A stretch of 64,000 nt of DNA from [Eubacterium] siraeum (GCA_025150425.1 CP102281.1:744001-808000), one strand, 5' to 3'; counted from the first letter of the stretch, positions 22,689-31,381 are shown. Numbers and translations: made by a program. Notes: generated by a model from the sequence alone, not told the origin.

Positions 22689-23225
22689 ATGCTATATATC
22701 GCTCTTGCGGCAGCCGCAGGACTTATCGGGCTTGACCAGCTGACAAAGATACTGATTGACAGTAATATGCAGCTTCACCAGTCAATACCGATAATATCAT
22801 TCGGAGATACAAATGTACTGAATATCACCTACGAGAGAAATCCCGGAGCCGCTTTCAGTATCCTTGAGGGAAAACAGCTGTTTCTTATACTGTTTACGGC
22901 TGTGGTTATCGTTGTTATGCTGTATCTGATGCTTTCAAAAAGAGTGAAGAAGCCGACGTATATATGGTCCATGTCGCTTATAGTGGCAGGCGGTATCGGT
23001 AACCTTATCGACAGAGTGATAAGAGGCGAGGTAGTTGATTTTATCGATGTAAGGATAATCAACTTCGCCGTGTTCAATGTTGCGGATATATGCGCCGTTC
23101 TCGGAGCACTTGGATTACTGCTTTTTGTTGTAGCAGACGAGATAAAAGAGCAGAAGAACAAACGCTCGGCAAAGAAAAGTACAGCAGCCGGGGAAATAGA
23201 GAAATCAACAAACGAAGATAAATAA
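22689..23225 (+). CDS. lspA: Lipoprotein signal peptidase (SPase II)
   Basis: A 178-residue polytopic membrane protein. GLDQLTKILID, TYERNPGAAFSIL, GGIGNLIDRVIRGEVVDFIDV and NVADICAVLG are the conserved LspA blocks; the two catalytic Asp residues lie in the last two. It removes signal peptides of lipoproteins, several of which are encoded in this window. The C-terminal tail is Lys-rich. Followed by an RluD-type gene, as in most bacteria. Confidence 0.95.
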   Translation: MLYIALAAAAGLIGLDQLTKILIDSNMQLHQSIPIISFGDTNVLNITYERNPGAAFSILEGKQLFLILFTAVVIVVMLYLMLSKRVKKPTYIWSMSLIVAGGIGNLIDRVIRGEVVDFIDVRIINFAVFNVADICAVLGALGLLLFVVADEIKEQKNKRSAKKSTAAGEIEKSTNEDK

Positions 23226-23245
23226 CACCGCTATGGAGGGTAACG

Positions 23246-24157
23246 TTGCATTACGAATTTACCTGTAAAACAGGCGGCGAAAGAACAGACAAGTTTCTTG
23301 CATTGCAGGATACGGGAATAACCAGATCAGCAGCCGCCGCTCTTATTGAGCAGGGCTGCTGTCTTGTAAACGGGAAAATTGCCGCCAAGAATCAGAAACT
23401 CAAAACGGGAGATACAGTGACGCTTGATGTGCCGGAGGCTCAGCCTGCGGATATTCTGCCCGAAAATATACCTCTTGATATAGTCTACGAGGACAGCGAC
23501 CTGCTGGTAGTGAACAAGCCTAAAGGAATGGTGGTGCATCCTGCGCCGGGTCACTACAGCGGAACGCTTGTAAATGCGCTTATGTACCACTGCGGCGACA
23601 GCCTGTCGGGGATAAACGGGGTTATAAGACCCGGTATCGTCCACAGGATAGACAGGGATACGAGCGGACTTCTTATCGTAGCAAAGAACGATACCGCACA
23701 CAATATACTTGCCGAACAGATAAAGGTACACAGCTTTACAAGGGAATATATGGCGGTCGTTCAGGGCGTTATAAAAGAGGACGGGACGGTCGATGCGCCG
23801 ATAGGCAGACACAAGACCGACCGCAAGAAGATGTGCGTTACGACCGAGAATTCAAGAGAGGCGGTAACCCACTATTTTGTCGAGCAGACTTACAGGAACA
23901 ATACGCTTGTAAGGCTTCGTCTTGAAACGGGAAGGACGCATCAGATAAGGGTGCATATGGCATATATCGGTCATCCGGTGACGGGTGACGAGGTGTACGG
24001 AAACGGCAGTCCGAAGTGGCTATGCGGACAGTGCCTGCACGCAAAAAAGATAGGATTTATCCACCCTGACGGGCGGTATATGGAATTTGACAGCGAGCTG
24101 CCCGACTACTTCAAAAAGCTGCTCGCAAACCTCGAAACCCAAAAGACAGAGATATAA
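23246..24157 (+). CDS. RluD-type rRNA pseudouridine synthase
   Basis: A 303-residue protein: N-terminal S4 domain (TRSAAAALIEQGCCLVNGK) and the synthase domain with HRIDRDTSGLLIVAKND, where Asp is the catalytic residue, and RTHQIRVHMAYIGHPV. It makes pseudouridine in large-subunit rRNA; the exact RluA/C/D site is not certain. TTG start at 23246 after GGAGGGTAAC. Confidence 0.9.
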   Translation: MHYEFTCKTGGERTDKFLALQDTGITRSAAAALIEQGCCLVNGKIAAKNQKLKTGDTVTLDVPEAQPADILPENIPLDIVYEDSDLLVVNKPKGMVVHPAPGHYSGTLVNALMYHCGDSLSGINGVIRPGIVHRIDRDTSGLLIVAKNDTAHNILAEQIKVHSFTREYMAVVQGVIKEDGTVDAPIGRHKTDRKKMCVTTENSREAVTHYFVEQTYRNNTLVRLRLETGRTHQIRVHMAYIGHPVTGDEVYGNGSPKWLCGQCLHAKKIGFIHPDGRYMEFDSELPDYFKKLLANLETQKTEI

Positions 24158-24182
24158 ACGGCTTGAACAAAGGAAAGAAACT

Positions 24183-24986
24183 ATGGACTTCAAAAATGTG
24201 ATAATAATGAGCGATCTTGACGGCACGCTCCTTGACGATAAGAAAGAGATTTCTCAAAGGGATATGGAATCGATAAACGAATTCTGCGACAAGGGCGGAA
24301 TGTTCACGATAGCTACCGGCAGAGGCTATTCAATGGCACGGCCGGTTGCACAAAAGCTGAAGCTGAGGATACCTGCGGTCATCTTCAACGGGTCGGCGGT
24401 GTACGACTTTGACAAGGACGAATTCCTATGGCAGAGCGAGGTTACGCAGAAAGCCGGAGATTACATAAAGCTGGTTATGGACAGGTTCCCAGATGTGGGC
24501 ATAGAGGTGCTTCACAAGCACACGGTATATGTGCCGGCACTGAATGATGTTGAGAGGGCTCACATGGCGCTTGAGAACGTACACGGAGATGTATGCAGGC
24601 TTGATGATATTCCGCATGAGGGCTGGCTTAAGGTGCTGTTCGCCTACCCTGAGGACAAGATGCCTGAGCTTGCGAGGTTCATAGACGAGCATTGTGCCGA
24701 GGGGACGAACAGGGTACTGTCTGCGCCGTTCTTCTACGAGCTTCTGCCAGAGGGCGTGAGCAAGGCTTATGGATATAAGCAGCTTCTGAGGGTGACGGGA
24801 AGCGAGGACAGGTTCACTGTGGCGGCAGGAGACTATCCGAATGACGCTGAAATGGTACGCAGTGCCGATCTGGGAGTTGCTGTAAGTAATGCGCACGATG
24901 AGGTAAAATCATCAGCTGATGTAATAATAGGATCCAACAACGAGGATCCGATGACGCAGATAATAGATATAATCAGGAAAAAGTGA
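24183..24986 (+). CDS. Cof-type HAD hydrolase
   Basis: A 267-residue HAD phosphatase of the Cof/YkrA type: MSDLDGTLLDD (motif I), ATGRGYSMA, a large C2B cap, then AAGDYPNDAEMVRSADLGVAVSNAHDEVK (motif IV region in pieces). Members dephosphorylate sugar phosphates, FMN or PLP; the substrate is unknown. The ATG at 24183 follows AAAGGAAAG; an earlier frame opening at 24087 lies inside the previous gene. Confidence 0.87.
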   Translation: MDFKNVIIMSDLDGTLLDDKKEISQRDMESINEFCDKGGMFTIATGRGYSMARPVAQKLKLRIPAVIFNGSAVYDFDKDEFLWQSEVTQKAGDYIKLVMDRFPDVGIEVLHKHTVYVPALNDVERAHMALENVHGDVCRLDDIPHEGWLKVLFAYPEDKMPELARFIDEHCAEGTNRVLSAPFFYELLPEGVSKAYGYKQLLRVTGSEDRFTVAAGDYPNDAEMVRSADLGVAVSNAHDEVKSSADVIIGSNNEDPMTQIIDIIRKK

Positions 24987-25128
24987 GAAATCACACCTTG
25001 AGCGACAAGTGATGAATTTCGATGAATTATAGCACTGATTTTATCTAAACATTGCAATAAAAGTAATAAACTGTAAGTAATAAACTTTTGAAGTCTGAAT
25101 GTAATTATATGGGAATTTTAGGGAGCTT

Positions 25129-25854
25129 ATGAGTAACGAACAGTTCGACAAGCAGAGCAAGGCATTAAGAGAATTTTTTATATTTACATATTTTAAGACT
25201 AAAGAATACGAAAACAATCATAATGACTTAATACAGAATATAATTAAAAAGGCGTATAACGATGCGACTATGATGGGTGCTTATAATACTTTTATAAGTA
25301 AAGAGTTATACGATGAATCATATTTAGCTTATTGTAATGCAACGAAATTGATAATAGAAGAAATTTACAACGTAAAAGTCAATCGTTCGACGCAGGAAAG
25401 TTTTGACAAATGGTACAAAAAAACTTGCGGGAAAATTATAGGCTGTTATGATGGAGTGAACAGCAATAAAAGCATCATTACAAACGGAAATGCACAGAAA
25501 TGGCTCAATATGGCGCTCAAATATTTATGGCTGCTTGGGGCTTTGCCGATTGACATAAAAGAGGAACGGCTTCACGCCCCGATTGACAGTTATATATTGC
25601 AGAAGCTGTGGAATTTAAAGGCGGAAGGAGTAACCTGCTCAGCAGATACGTTTTATTACAAAGGAAATAGTTGGAGTAAAATAAGCGATTACGATGATTA
25701 TTTCGATTTGCAGAAAGTTATAAGAGTTATGGCGAAGCAAGGCGGGAAAACCGTTATAGAGCTGGAAAATGAGGCGTGGATCGAGATGGCAATCAAGAGG
25801 AAAAGGAGCTTGGCTCATAAGCGTGAAATGAAAGGAGTAAAGTATGAAACGTGA
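25129..25854 (+). CDS. Hypothetical protein, AT-rich
   Basis: A 241-residue, mostly helical, soluble protein with no family recognised (LREFFIFTYFKTKEY, then KWLNMALKYLWLLGALP, ending in a basic region RKRSLAHKREMK). Base composition is lower in GC than the preceding genes, suggesting transfer. GGGAGC precedes the ATG. It overlaps the next small gene by 11 bp, so the two probably act together. Confidence 0.55.
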   Translation: MSNEQFDKQSKALREFFIFTYFKTKEYENNHNDLIQNIIKKAYNDATMMGAYNTFISKELYDESYLAYCNATKLIIEEIYNVKVNRSTQESFDKWYKKTCGKIIGCYDGVNSNKSIITNGNAQKWLNMALKYLWLLGALPIDIKEERLHAPIDSYILQKLWNLKAEGVTCSADTFYYKGNSWSKISDYDDYFDLQKVIRVMAKQGGKTVIELENEAWIEMAIKRKRSLAHKREMKGVKYET

Positions 25855-25996
25855 ACCCGATTACAAGCTGAAAAAGCGTCTGGAGCGTATGGAACACGAA
25901 AAGAAGATGAACCGGACATATAACAGAAACTGGATAATATGTATCGGCTCGCTTGCAATTATCATATTGGCGATTTTTGTGTTCGGCGGGAAGTGA
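25844..25996 (+). CDS. Small single-span membrane protein (50 aa)
   Basis: A highly charged N-terminal half (KLKKRLERMEHEKKMNRTY) is followed by one membrane segment (WIICIGSLAIIILAIFVF) and a short GGK tail. The ATG follows AAAGGAG by 6 nt and overlaps the end of the hypothetical gene by 11 bp, a typical coupled arrangement. Function unknown. Confidence 0.6.
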   Translation: MKREPDYKLKKRLERMEHEKKMNRTYNRNWIICIGSLAIIILAIFVFGGK

Positions 25997-26063
25997 GGTC
26001 GAAAGACGGCAGTACGGCTGAGTCCGGCGAGTATACGGCTATAAAGGCGGATATGGATAGGTA
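25997..26063 (+). pseudogene. Decayed fragment of an FN3-repeat gene
   Basis: The sequence around GAGTATACGGCTATAAAGGC closely matches the end of an FN3 repeat of the gene at 26541 (near 28725), including AAAGACGG-AGTACG-CTGAG. Only about 65 bp remain, followed by a terminator hairpin. Confidence 0.5.
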
Positions 26064-26080
26064 AGTTCAAACATTTTGCT

Positions 26081-26114
26081 GCACCATCGTGGGAAGCTAC
26101 GGTGGTGCTTTTTT
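26081..26114 (+). terminator. Rho-independent terminator
   Basis: The stem GCACCATCGT/ACGGTGGTGC (one G-T pair) followed by six T. It ends the hypothetical/small-membrane-protein operon. Confidence 0.75.
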
Positions 26115-26155
26115 CAAATATATAAACGGATAATCAGATAATTCGTAGTCAATAC

Positions 26156-26184
26156 TTGACAGATATTGTTCACGGTGATATACT
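26156..26184 (+). promoter_or_regulatory. Promoter of unassigned short transcript
   Basis: TTGACA and TATACT with a 17-bp spacer. It would drive a transcript of about 180 nt ending at the hairpin at 26339-26374 and containing a 9-G tract. Confidence 0.6.
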
Positions 26185-26233
26185 AAAATAAAATCAATAA
26201 AAACATTTATAATGAATATTTGCGGAGAAAAAT

Positions 26234-26284
26234 ATGTGCAAGATGATGAATTACAATTTATGTAAACGGGGGGGGGCTTTCTGA
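26234..26284 (+). CDS. 16-codon ORF containing a nine-G tract
   Basis: ATG after GCGGAGAAAAAT; peptide MCKMMNYNLCKRGGAF. The run of nine G at 26268-26276 lies near its end; one base fewer would extend the frame to about 40 codons. Whether it is translated is unknown. Confidence 0.3.
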   Translation: MCKMMNYNLCKRGGAF

Positions 26285-26338
26285 AAGCACTCCTGTAAGT
26301 AATGCACAAAAGCTCTGCGTAAAATCAATTACGGTAAT

Positions 26339-26374
26339 GAAGGCATAGTTTGCGATGGCAGACTGTGCCTTTTT
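26339..26374 (+). terminator. Terminator of the poly-G transcript
   Basis: The stem AGGCATAGT/ACTGTGCCT with one wobble pair, followed by TTTTTAT. Similar in sequence to the terminator near 29404. Confidence 0.7.
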
Positions 26375-26453
26375 ATATTATCTGCTACAATGTATAGTAA
26401 TCGGAATTTGTGTGCTTTTTTTGTCGTTATGAAAGTTGATTTTGCCTGATAGG

Positions 26454-26482
26454 TTGAAAGAGGGAAAAATTTAAGGTATTAT
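26454..26482 (+). promoter_or_regulatory. Promoter of the FN3 secreted-protein gene
   Basis: TTGAAA and TATTAT with a 17-bp spacer, within a block also found before the lipoprotein gene at 29592 (TTTTTTGTCGTTATGA, then GCTGATTTTGCC-like sequence). Confidence 0.55.
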
Positions 26483-26540
26483 CAAACAAGAAGATTGCGG
26501 TTATTTTACAACTATATACAGTCGCTTAAGGAGGAAAATT

Positions 26541-29315
26541 ATGATTAAAAGTGTAAAAAGACTGGGTGCGGCAGTACTGTCGGCGGTTATGATGCTGACA
26601 GCCGTTGCAACGCCGCTGGGGGATAATCTGCCGGCTGTGAGGGAGAGTACGAGTTTGACGGCGAGTGCTGCAAGTTGGCCAAGTGATTACAGAAACTGGT
26701 CGCAGGCTGCATCAGACAATTCGATGATGAGAAGTTACGGATGTTGGGTTGTTGCTCAGGCTAAGCTATTGCAAGAAATAGGGGCAACGCCGTCAGGGTT
26801 TAATCCGGATAGTTATCTGAATTGGGAAAAATCGAATGGATATATCAATTCGAATTTTAATCAGGTGAATGGTGTGAATGCACCTTGCAAATATGCTCAA
26901 CAACAAGGCAAATCTCTTTCATATCTTGGAGCAATATCGTCAAATATTACATCTAAAATATGGGATAATATCAATAATGGATATTATTCAATTATATATG
27001 TAAAAACATCCGCTGGTTCATCTCACTATGTTATGATTGGAAATGCACTTTCAAAAAGCAATAATGCAATATGGGTGTACAATTCTAACACAGCTCAGTC
27101 AAGTGCCAAACCTACATCATTGAGTTCAAAAAATTATACACTCAAAGAACTCTATACCTATAAAAGCGGTTCAACACCCTCAACCGATAATGTAAAACTA
27201 CTCGGAATATCTTCAAAAAAATCAAATACGGTTAGCGATACAAATGCTTTTGTTGTAACTGATGTATATAAACCGTCAAATTACAAACTGACAAAAGCGG
27301 GAATACGTATTAGAAGAGAAGACGGCACATATGATAACGGCTGGTCGGAGTTCCATAATACTGCAAGCACATGGACGGGTTATGACTATATGTACATATC
27401 ATACGATATGAACAGTGAGGTCAAAATTACATTAAGACACGGCACGAAATATTATTATAAGTTTTATGCTGTAATAGAAGGTAAGGAATACTGGAGCCCT
27501 GAACAATCATTTACTACAACCGGCTCTCACTCATACGGTTCGTGGTATACAAAGACTTCGGCTACCTGCACGAGCGGAGGAACGGAAGAGCGTAAATGCT
27601 CCTGCGGAGCGACAGAGAGCCGTTCGACATCGGCTTTAGGACACAATTACGGAAGTACATATTTTGAGGCGGATCATCCGCATAAGTATGCGCATTTGTG
27701 TCAGAGATGCGGATATAAGGAGTTTACCGGCGGCAATTTAGCAATATACGAAAAATGCGATATATGCTATAATGAAAATTTACCGAGTAAACCATGTTTA
27801 AATATTTCATCAAATGGTTTTAAAGAATCTGATAACGTATCGTTTACATGGGATCCTACCGATAAAACAACGCATTATAATTTAACTGTTGAGGTTTTAT
27901 CAGGCGATGAATACAAGACTGTTTGCAGGCAGACATATGTTAACAGCGGTTTTCAAGCAACATTCGGAAAAGGGCAATATAGAGCTGTATTAGATTCATA
28001 CAACAGCAATATGTTCCATCAGTATACTTCTGACTGGAGAGATTGGGTACACAATAGCAGCGATTATGTATACTTTGATATAGAATGCGCACATGAATTT
28101 TTGGAAGAAGTTGTGAGTCCGACATACGATAATGAGGGCTACACTCTTCATAAATGTACAAAGTGCGGTTACAGCTATAAGGATAATTATACGCCTGCGT
28201 TAAAGCTGACAGAATTAACCGGAGTGAAGGTAAAGACGCAGGGCAGTACCTCGCTCACACTTGCGTGGGATAAGAACGCAAATGCAAAGGGATATATCAT
28301 TGAGCAGTACAAGGGCGGTAAGTGGACGCAGATTGCAAAGACGAGCAGTAACACAGCGGTTACATATACTGTAAACGGGCTTGCGGCGGACACGACATAT
28401 ACCTTCAGAATCAAAGCCTATGTTATTTCGGGCGAATCGGAGATATACAGCGACTATGTGAGAATCGCAGGCAAGACAAGGATAGCAAATGTTGCCTCGT
28501 TCAAGGGCAGTGCGGTTTCTGCAAGTGCGGTAAAGCTTGACTGGAGCAGGAATGACAAAGCTACAGGCTACGTTATCGAGCAATATAAGGGCGGAAAGTG
28601 GACGGTGCTTGCTACCACAAAGAACAACACCACGCTTACGTTTACTGTGAAGGGGCTTGCAAGTGCGACTGTATATTCGTTCAGAATAAAGTCGTTCAGA
28701 AAGACGGGAAGTACGACTGAGTTCAGTGAGTATACGGCTATAAAGGCGGCTACTCTTCTTGACGGTGTGTCCGATTTCAAGGTCACATCGGTAACAGGCT
28801 CGTGGATAACTCTCGAATGGGCTAAGAATGACAAGGCAACAGGCTACGCTATCGAGCAGTACAAGGGCGGTAAGTGGACGGTAATTGCTACCACGAAGAA
28901 TAATACCACGCTTAAATTTACTGTTAAGGGACTTAAGAACGATACTACATATTCGTTCAGAATAAGGGCGTATAAGACTGCCGGCGGTGTTACAGCTTAC
29001 AGCGATTATGTGAGAATCGCAGGCAAGACGAGGATACCGAATGTTGCAAAGTTCACAGGTTCTGCGGTTTCTGCAAGTGCGGTGAAGCTCGACTGGAGCA
29101 AGAATGACAAGGCTACGGGCTACGTTATCGAGCAGTACAAGGGCGGTAAGTGGACGGCAATTGCTACCACAAAGAACAACACCACGCTTACGTTTACTGT
29201 CAAGGGACTTGCAAAGGGTACTGCTTATTCTTTCAGAATAAAATCGTTCAGAAAGACGGGAAGTACGACCGAGTTCAGTGAGTATGCAAGCGTTAAGGCG
29301 GCTACGGCTAAGTAA
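26541..29315 (+). CDS. Secreted papain/C39-like protein with four fibronectin III domains
   Basis: A 924-residue secreted protein. Signal peptide residues 1-45 (MLTAVATPLG, cut near TASAAS). Residues 50-230 look like a C39/papain-type cysteine peptidase fold: GCWVVAQAKLLQE supplies Cys, SSHYVMIGNA supplies His, VYNSN follows. Next come a module with VTDVYKPSNYKL, two Cys-rich zinc-ribbon-like repeats (CSCGATESRST; CTKCGYSY), and four FN3 domains at about 555-645, 646-738, 739-830 and 831-924, each with GYxIEQYKGGKWT. GGAGG precedes the ATG. Possibly a cell-surface or fibre-associated protease or adhesin. Confidence 0.8.
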   Translation: MIKSVKRLGAAVLSAVMMLTAVATPLGDNLPAVRESTSLTASAASWPSDYRNWSQAASDNSMMRSYGCWVVAQAKLLQEIGATPSGFNPDSYLNWEKSNGYINSNFNQVNGVNAPCKYAQQQGKSLSYLGAISSNITSKIWDNINNGYYSIIYVKTSAGSSHYVMIGNALSKSNNAIWVYNSNTAQSSAKPTSLSSKNYTLKELYTYKSGSTPSTDNVKLLGISSKKSNTVSDTNAFVVTDVYKPSNYKLTKAGIRIRREDGTYDNGWSEFHNTASTWTGYDYMYISYDMNSEVKITLRHGTKYYYKFYAVIEGKEYWSPEQSFTTTGSHSYGSWYTKTSATCTSGGTEERKCSCGATESRSTSALGHNYGSTYFEADHPHKYAHLCQRCGYKEFTGGNLAIYEKCDICYNENLPSKPCLNISSNGFKESDNVSFTWDPTDKTTHYNLTVEVLSGDEYKTVCRQTYVNSGFQATFGKGQYRAVLDSYNSNMFHQYTSDWRDWVHNSSDYVYFDIECAHEFLEEVVSPTYDNEGYTLHKCTKCGYSYKDNYTPALKLTELTGVKVKTQGSTSLTLAWDKNANAKGYIIEQYKGGKWTQIAKTSSNTAVTYTVNGLAADTTYTFRIKAYVISGESEIYSDYVRIAGKTRIANVASFKGSAVSASAVKLDWSRNDKATGYVIEQYKGGKWTVLATTKNNTTLTFTVKGLASATVYSFRIKSFRKTGSTTEFSEYTAIKAATLLDGVSDFKVTSVTGSWITLEWAKNDKATGYAIEQYKGGKWTVIATTKNNTTLKFTVKGLKNDTTYSFRIRAYKTAGGVTAYSDYVRIAGKTRIPNVAKFTGSAVSASAVKLDWSKNDKATGYVIEQYKGGKWTAIATTKNNTTLTFTVKGLAKGTAYSFRIKSFRKTGSTTEFSEYASVKAATAK
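28205..29315 (+). repeat. Tandem FN3-coding repeats
   Basis: Four repeats of about 275-280 bp. Repeats 2 and 4 are nearly identical at DNA level over long stretches (AATGACAAAGCTACAGGCTA versions), so recombination between them could change domain number. Confidence 0.85.
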
Positions 29316-29403
29316 GCTTAAGTAAGCTGTTGGCGGTTCGGGTTTTGTCGGTTTGCACGATTTAATCTGAATTGCAGGTCTTATCGGAAAAATATTACAA
29401 TCA

Positions 29404-29435
29404 GGGCATGGTCCACGAGGGTGGGCTGTGCCTTT
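29404..29435 (+). terminator. Terminator of the FN3 protein gene
   Basis: The stem GGCATGGTCCAC/GTGGGCTGTGCC (with wobbles) followed by TTTTTT. Confidence 0.7.
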
Positions 29436-29468
29436 TTTGTCGTTATGAGTGCTGATTTTGCCCGGCTG

Positions 29469-29498
29469 TTGAATCGGGGAAAACGGAAGTGTTATTAT
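29469..29498 (+). promoter_or_regulatory. Promoter of the WG-repeat lipoprotein gene
   Basis: TTGAAT and TATTAT with an 18-bp spacer, in a region homologous to the promoter block at 26420-26482. Confidence 0.5.
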
Positions 29499-29591
29499 TG
29501 ACATATGGATTTTGTTTGTGGGCAAGCTGTGATGCCGGAAACGGCAGTTACGGCTTTCGCAAATGCAAATATAGAGAAAAGGAGAAAATCA

Positions 29592-31094
29592 ATGAATGGT
29601 AAGAGAGTGAGAATGGCTGTAATGTCGGCGGTGATTCTGTCGGCGCTCGCTGTGAGCGGTTGTTCATCGGAGGGAAGCGTTTCGTATAATGAATCGGGTG
29701 AGAAGGCGGACGATGTATCCGCATCGCTTTCGACTCCGGTAACTTCCGATACAACAAACAGCAGTGAAAGCAAGGAAACGCAGGAGCAGACATCTTCTGA
29801 GAGCAAACCTGCCGTTACAAGCACAAATAAAGCGGAAACAACAGCCGTTACAACAAAGAAGGATAACGCTGTAAAATCGGAATGGAAAGAAACAAAAGCC
29901 GACGGCACAAAGTATGTTACTGTGGGCTGTTACAGCAGGGAAAAAGCCGTTCTCGGAGCAAAAACGGTAAAGCTGTATAACGTCAACGATAAGGTTACGG
30001 TGGTAGCTGTGACCGATACGGGATACGCAAAGTTGAAGGACGGTACTTTTATACATAACGATTTTCTGTCGGACAGCAAGGTGACGGTCACGGCCGCACC
30101 GACAAGCCAGTCGTCAAAGAAGCCGACAGAGCAGAAGCCGGCACAGTCGCAGACTTCGGAGTATTCCTGGGTGATAAAGCCGAGTTATGTGTATGATGAG
30201 GTGGAGATACTGATGGATTGCCAAGTAAATCCCGACTCTATAAAAGGTGAGGATGAAATATCAATTCCGTATGGATATACATATAAGATAGCAAAAGTAA
30301 CTCCGACACCTGATGATCCGTACAGCAGCTATATGTATGAACCCGGCGGCAGAATTAATGGTATATTTGTTGTGACGACAAACGGGAAAAAATATGCAGT
30401 TGATTCTTCGGGCAAAAAAATTGTTAATCAAGGTTTTGATTATATAACAAACCCATATGGTCTGATTGCGTTCAGAAACGCAAACGATGATAAATGCTAC
30501 AGTCTTGATGATAACGGAAAACTAATGGAAGTTCATGATATGTATGTGCATAACTGGGGCATTTTTCCTGAACTTGTGTATGATTTGAGTACCGGCGTTG
30601 TTTTTCGCTATGACTACGGCGGAATACGTGATAATGACTATGAGGTTAAAAATGCTACAGTCATATATTCTGCGTATATAAATGACCAAAAACATATAGA
30701 GGAAAAAGTTAAGGTTGGATTATATCGGGGAAACACATTTTTAGTTCCGTGCGAATATGACGGCTGTTTATCGGATTTCACAAAACATAACTGTGGTCTG
30801 GTAATTACACCTCCGGCTGATAACAGGCTGGTATTCTATAAAGGTAACAAAATATATATCTTTGATGATAACGGAAAATGTTATTCAAAAGGTGTTTACG
30901 ACAAGCCCGACAGCAATCAGGGAATGTACTATTTAAACGGCTATCTTCCTGTATGCAAAGGCGGTAAATGGGGGCTTATTGATATCAACGGAAAAGAAGT
31001 GCTGAAGTGTAGGTTTGAAGATATTACTTCGGTTTATGACGGTAAGGCGTGGGCTAAGGAGAACGGCAAGTGGGGCGTGATAAAGCTTGCGTGA
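29592..31094 (+). CDS. Lipoprotein with SH3-like and WG-repeat regions
   Basis: A 500-residue lipoprotein: signal peptide with lipobox AVSGC near residue 23, a Ser/Thr/Lys-rich linker to about residue 95, an SH3b-like segment (VKLYNVNDKVTVVAVTDTGY), a second Ser-rich linker, then a beta-propeller-like region ending in WG repeats (GGKWGLIDINGKEVL; NGKWGVIKLA). WG repeats often mark ligand-binding surface proteins. AAAGGAGAAAATC precedes the ATG at 29592. Function unknown. Confidence 0.72.
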   Translation: MNGKRVRMAVMSAVILSALAVSGCSSEGSVSYNESGEKADDVSASLSTPVTSDTTNSSESKETQEQTSSESKPAVTSTNKAETTAVTTKKDNAVKSEWKETKADGTKYVTVGCYSREKAVLGAKTVKLYNVNDKVTVVAVTDTGYAKLKDGTFIHNDFLSDSKVTVTAAPTSQSSKKPTEQKPAQSQTSEYSWVIKPSYVYDEVEILMDCQVNPDSIKGEDEISIPYGYTYKIAKVTPTPDDPYSSYMYEPGGRINGIFVVTTNGKKYAVDSSGKKIVNQGFDYITNPYGLIAFRNANDDKCYSLDDNGKLMEVHDMYVHNWGIFPELVYDLSTGVVFRYDYGGIRDNDYEVKNATVIYSAYINDQKHIEEKVKVGLYRGNTFLVPCEYDGCLSDFTKHNCGLVITPPADNRLVFYKGNKIYIFDDNGKCYSKGVYDKPDSNQGMYYLNGYLPVCKGGKWGLIDINGKEVLKCRFEDITSVYDGKAWAKENGKWGVIKLA

Positions 31095-31148
31095 GATGAA
31101 TAAATAAACGGCGGACGGCAATAAGAGCGTAAGCTGTGTATAGGAAAA

Positions 31149-31190
31149 CGACCGAAGGCACTGTTGATGCTGTCCTTCGGTCGCTTTTTG
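31149..31190 (+). terminator. Terminator after the WG-repeat lipoprotein
   Basis: A perfect 10-bp stem CGACCGAAGG/CCTTCGGTCG with trailing CTTTTTG. Confidence 0.85.
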
Positions 31191-31300
31191 TTTTATGTAC
31201 TGAGGCGGTTAAGGTGTTGTTGCATCTGTGCATCGACACTGATGGCTGACGAGACAGTGACGCAAAGCCGACAAAGCGTTCTTAAAGGGCTAGAGAATTA

Positions 31301-31381
31301 GCTCTATTTTTATAAAAATAGACTTTTTCTACAGTATTGAGACTTTGCTTTATTTTTATAAAAACAAACTTTTTTCTACAA
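31301..31381. repeat. Two AT-rich palindromic direct repeats
   Basis: Two versions of GCTYTATTTTTATAAAAA followed by AACTTTTTTCTACA lie at 31301-31333 and 31347-31381; the first includes the perfect palindrome CTATTTTTATAAAAATAG. No gene occurs between 31190 and 31430; a hairpin AATGCCCC/GGGGCATT at 31386-31411 may end the toxin-antitoxin transcript. Confidence 0.5.

Noticed and set aside
28215-29525. Long antisense ORF opposite the FN3 repeats
   Set aside because: It mirrors the FN3 coding repeats, gives a Cys/Arg-rich low-sense protein with no family likeness, and has no ribosome binding site.
29316-29591. Additional small gene between the FN3 and WG-repeat genes
   Set aside because: Only a terminator and the promoter block are visible; short open frames lack ribosome sites.
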